Part shown: piece by piece, positions 4,302-5,636 of the stretch
How positions within the stretch are numbered: position 1 is the first letter of the stretch
Layout: every line of letters starts with the position of its first letter
Assembly: GCA_934255105.1 (NCBI GenBank)
Contig: CAKQNH010000372.1
Span: 1-5,636, forward strand
DNA length: 5,636 nucleotides
Reading direction: 5' to 3'
Origin: an uncultured Pirellulaceae bacterium
GTDB taxonomy: Bacteria > Planctomycetota > Planctomycetia > Pirellulales > Pirellulaceae
Notes under the pieces: model-generated
Seen by the model: the letters and a program-made list of their open reading frames with translations, nothing else
The model's database searches: none
What the model was told of the DNA's origin: nothing
Translations under genes and position numbers: made by a program

Positions 4302-5636
4302 ATGACCTCGTTTATTTTGGCTTTGGATCAGGGAACTACCAGCTCGCGAGCCCTGGTGCTGGCGGTCGACGGTTCCATCGTGGCCACGGCCCAAAAGGAA
4401 TTCACGCAGTATTTCCCCAAGCCCGGTTGGGTTGAGCACGATCCAGAGGAGATCTGGAGCAGCCAACTAGCTGTGGCCAAAGCGGCATTGAAGAAAGCCA
4501 AGATCGACGCCTCGCAGATTGCCGCCATCGGTATCACCAACCAGCGCGAGACTACTCTGCTATGGAATCGACGCACCGGTCAGCCGCTGCATCGAGCCAT
4601 CGTGTGGCAGGACAGACGCACGGCGGACATTTGCGATCGATTGCGGAAAACTAAAGCGGCACAGTCGATCACTGCTAAAACAGGTCTCATCATCGATGCC
4701 TATTTTGCAGGTACCAAGCTCCAGTGGTTGCTGGACAACGTACCGGGGGCGCGCGATTCGGCTGCGGCCGGCGATTTAGCATTCGGCACTGTAGATTCCT
4801 GGTTGATCTGGAAATTGACCGGTGGCACGCCGGACAAAGGAGCTGTTCATAAAACCGACCTAACCAATGCTGGGCGGACGATGTTGTGCGATATCCACAC
4901 GGGTCAGTGGGACGCAGATTTGCTCAAAGCGCTTAAGATTCCCAAGAGCGTGTTGCCAGAGATATGTTCTTCCAGCGAAGTGGTGGCCGAGACCGACAAG
5001 AAACTATTCGGCAGGGCCATTCCCGTCGCGGGCATCGCAGGCGATCAGCATGCCGCTCTGTTCGGGCAGATGTGTACCCAACCGGGAATGGTCAAGAATA
5101 CATACGGCACCGGTTGTTTCATGTTAATGAACACTGGCAAAAAGCCTCACGCGTCATCCAACAATCTGCTGACAACCGTCGCTTGGAAGATCGGCAAACA
5201 GCCCGAATACGCTCTCGAGGGGAGCATCTTCATCGCGGGGGCAGTCGTGCAGTGGCTGCGCGACGGTTTGGGGCTGATCAAAAAGGCAGAAGATGTTGAA
5301 AAATTGGCGTTGCAAGTGCCCGATAATGGCGGAGTCTATCTCGTGCCCGCATTCGCTGGGCTGGGGGCACCTCACTGGGATGCCTACGCCCGCGGAAGCA
5401 TATCGGGGCTGACGCGCGGTGCCACGGCGGCCCACATTGCCCGCGCCGCTCTGGAATCGATCGCATTTCAAACCGCCGATGTTTTGGCGGCCATGCGGGC
5501 CGATGCCAATATCAAAATCCGCTCGTTGCGAGTCGACGGGGGGGCTGCCAGAAATGATCTGCTGATGCAATTCCAAGCCGACCTGCTGGGAGTGCCTGTG
5601 GTGCGGCCTAAATCGTTTGAATCAACCGCCCTGGGT
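4302..5636 (+). CDS. glpK: Glycerol kinase (3'-partial)
   Basis: This cytoplasmic FGGY-family kinase phosphorylates glycerol with ATP to sn-glycerol 3-phosphate, the entry step of glycerol use. The 445 visible codons have no stop; a typical GlpK is about 500 residues, so roughly 50 are missing at the right edge. Visible motifs are the N-terminal phosphate loop DQGTTSSR (9-16), glycerol-contacting R82/E83 and Y134, [12 protein letters not shown] (134-145), catalytic D248 in [13 protein letters not shown] (244-256), [14 protein letters not shown] (266-279), [17 protein letters not shown] (306-322) and [17 protein letters not shown] (411-427). The E. coli GKGGTR loop that helps bind the inhibitor fructose 1,6-bisphosphate is not conserved here (KLFGRAIP, 234-241). 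ATG 4302 gives the usual GlpK N-terminus. An in-frame GTG at 4293 is possible, and neither has a clear ribosome site. The 24-bp gap to the exported-protein gene suggests co-transcription or translational reinitiation. Confidence 0.96.
   Translation, partial: MTSFILALDQGTTSSRALVLAVDGSIVATAQKEFTQYFPKPGWVEHDPEEIWSSQLAVAKAALKKAKIDASQIAAIGITNQRETTLLWNRRTGQPLHRAIVWQDRRTADICDRLRKTKAAQSITAKTGLIIDAYFAGTKLQWLLDNVPGARDSAAAGDLAFGTVDSWLIWKLTGGTPDKGAVHKTDLTNAGRTMLCDIHTGQWDADLLKALKIPKSVLPEICSSSEVVAETDKKLFGRAIPVAGIAGDQHAALFGQMCTQPGMVKNTYGTGCFMLMNTGKKPHASSNNLLTTVAWKIGKQPEYALEGSIFIAGAVVQWLRDGLGLIKKAEDVEKLALQVPDNGGVYLVPAFAGLGAPHWDAYARGSISGLTRGATAAHIARAALESIAFQTADVLAAMRADANIKIRSLRVDGGAARNDLLMQFQADLLGVPVVRPKSFESTALG

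Noticed and set aside
4519..5576. Short frames on both strands within glpK
   Set aside because: All lie inside the continuous glycerol kinase frame, which accounts for conserved motifs throughout.

Overview
The window looks like ordinary chromosome from a free-living bacterium, most likely a planctomycete of the Pirellulales type (Rhodopirellula/Blastopirellula relatives). That placement is an inference. It rests on the style of the intergenic palindromic repeats, an exported protein of a kind I associate with that group, and a RecQ-like helicase with a late zinc cluster. No marker gene fixes the taxon.

Layout. Bases 1-627 (+) hold the C-terminal part of an Sfp-type 4'-phosphopantetheinyl transferase, cut by the window's left edge. 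Its stop codon is the first triplet of an array of four 39-bp tandem repeats (625-780), each with a perfect 8-bp hairpin. A fifth, degenerate copy lies in opposite orientation at 834-865. These repeats fill the gap to a convergent recQ-like helicase gene (2834 down to 900, minus strand).

Upstream of the helicase gene and divergent from it is a short gene (3053-3247, +) for a YjfB-like putative motility protein. The sequence before it contains three consecutive small hairpins. Bases 3248-3701 contain no convincing gene. About 250 bp of that gap is a nested inverted-repeat element with 16-bp outer arms and 32-bp inner arms, which resembles a MITE or palindromic intergenic repeat.

From 3702 a secreted protein of unknown function (191 aa, signal peptide) is followed after 24 bp by glpK (glycerol kinase), which runs off the right edge after 445 codons. 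These two may be co-transcribed from an extended -10 promoter near 3636-3644.

The genes do not form an obvious shared pathway: carrier-protein activation, DNA repair, a motility-associated small protein, an exported protein and glycerol catabolism. I see no defence, CRISPR, phage or biosynthetic system. The most unusual content is the non-coding repeats, especially the fifth hairpin copy with a paired compensating change and the inner palindrome whose mismatches become G-U pairs on one strand only.
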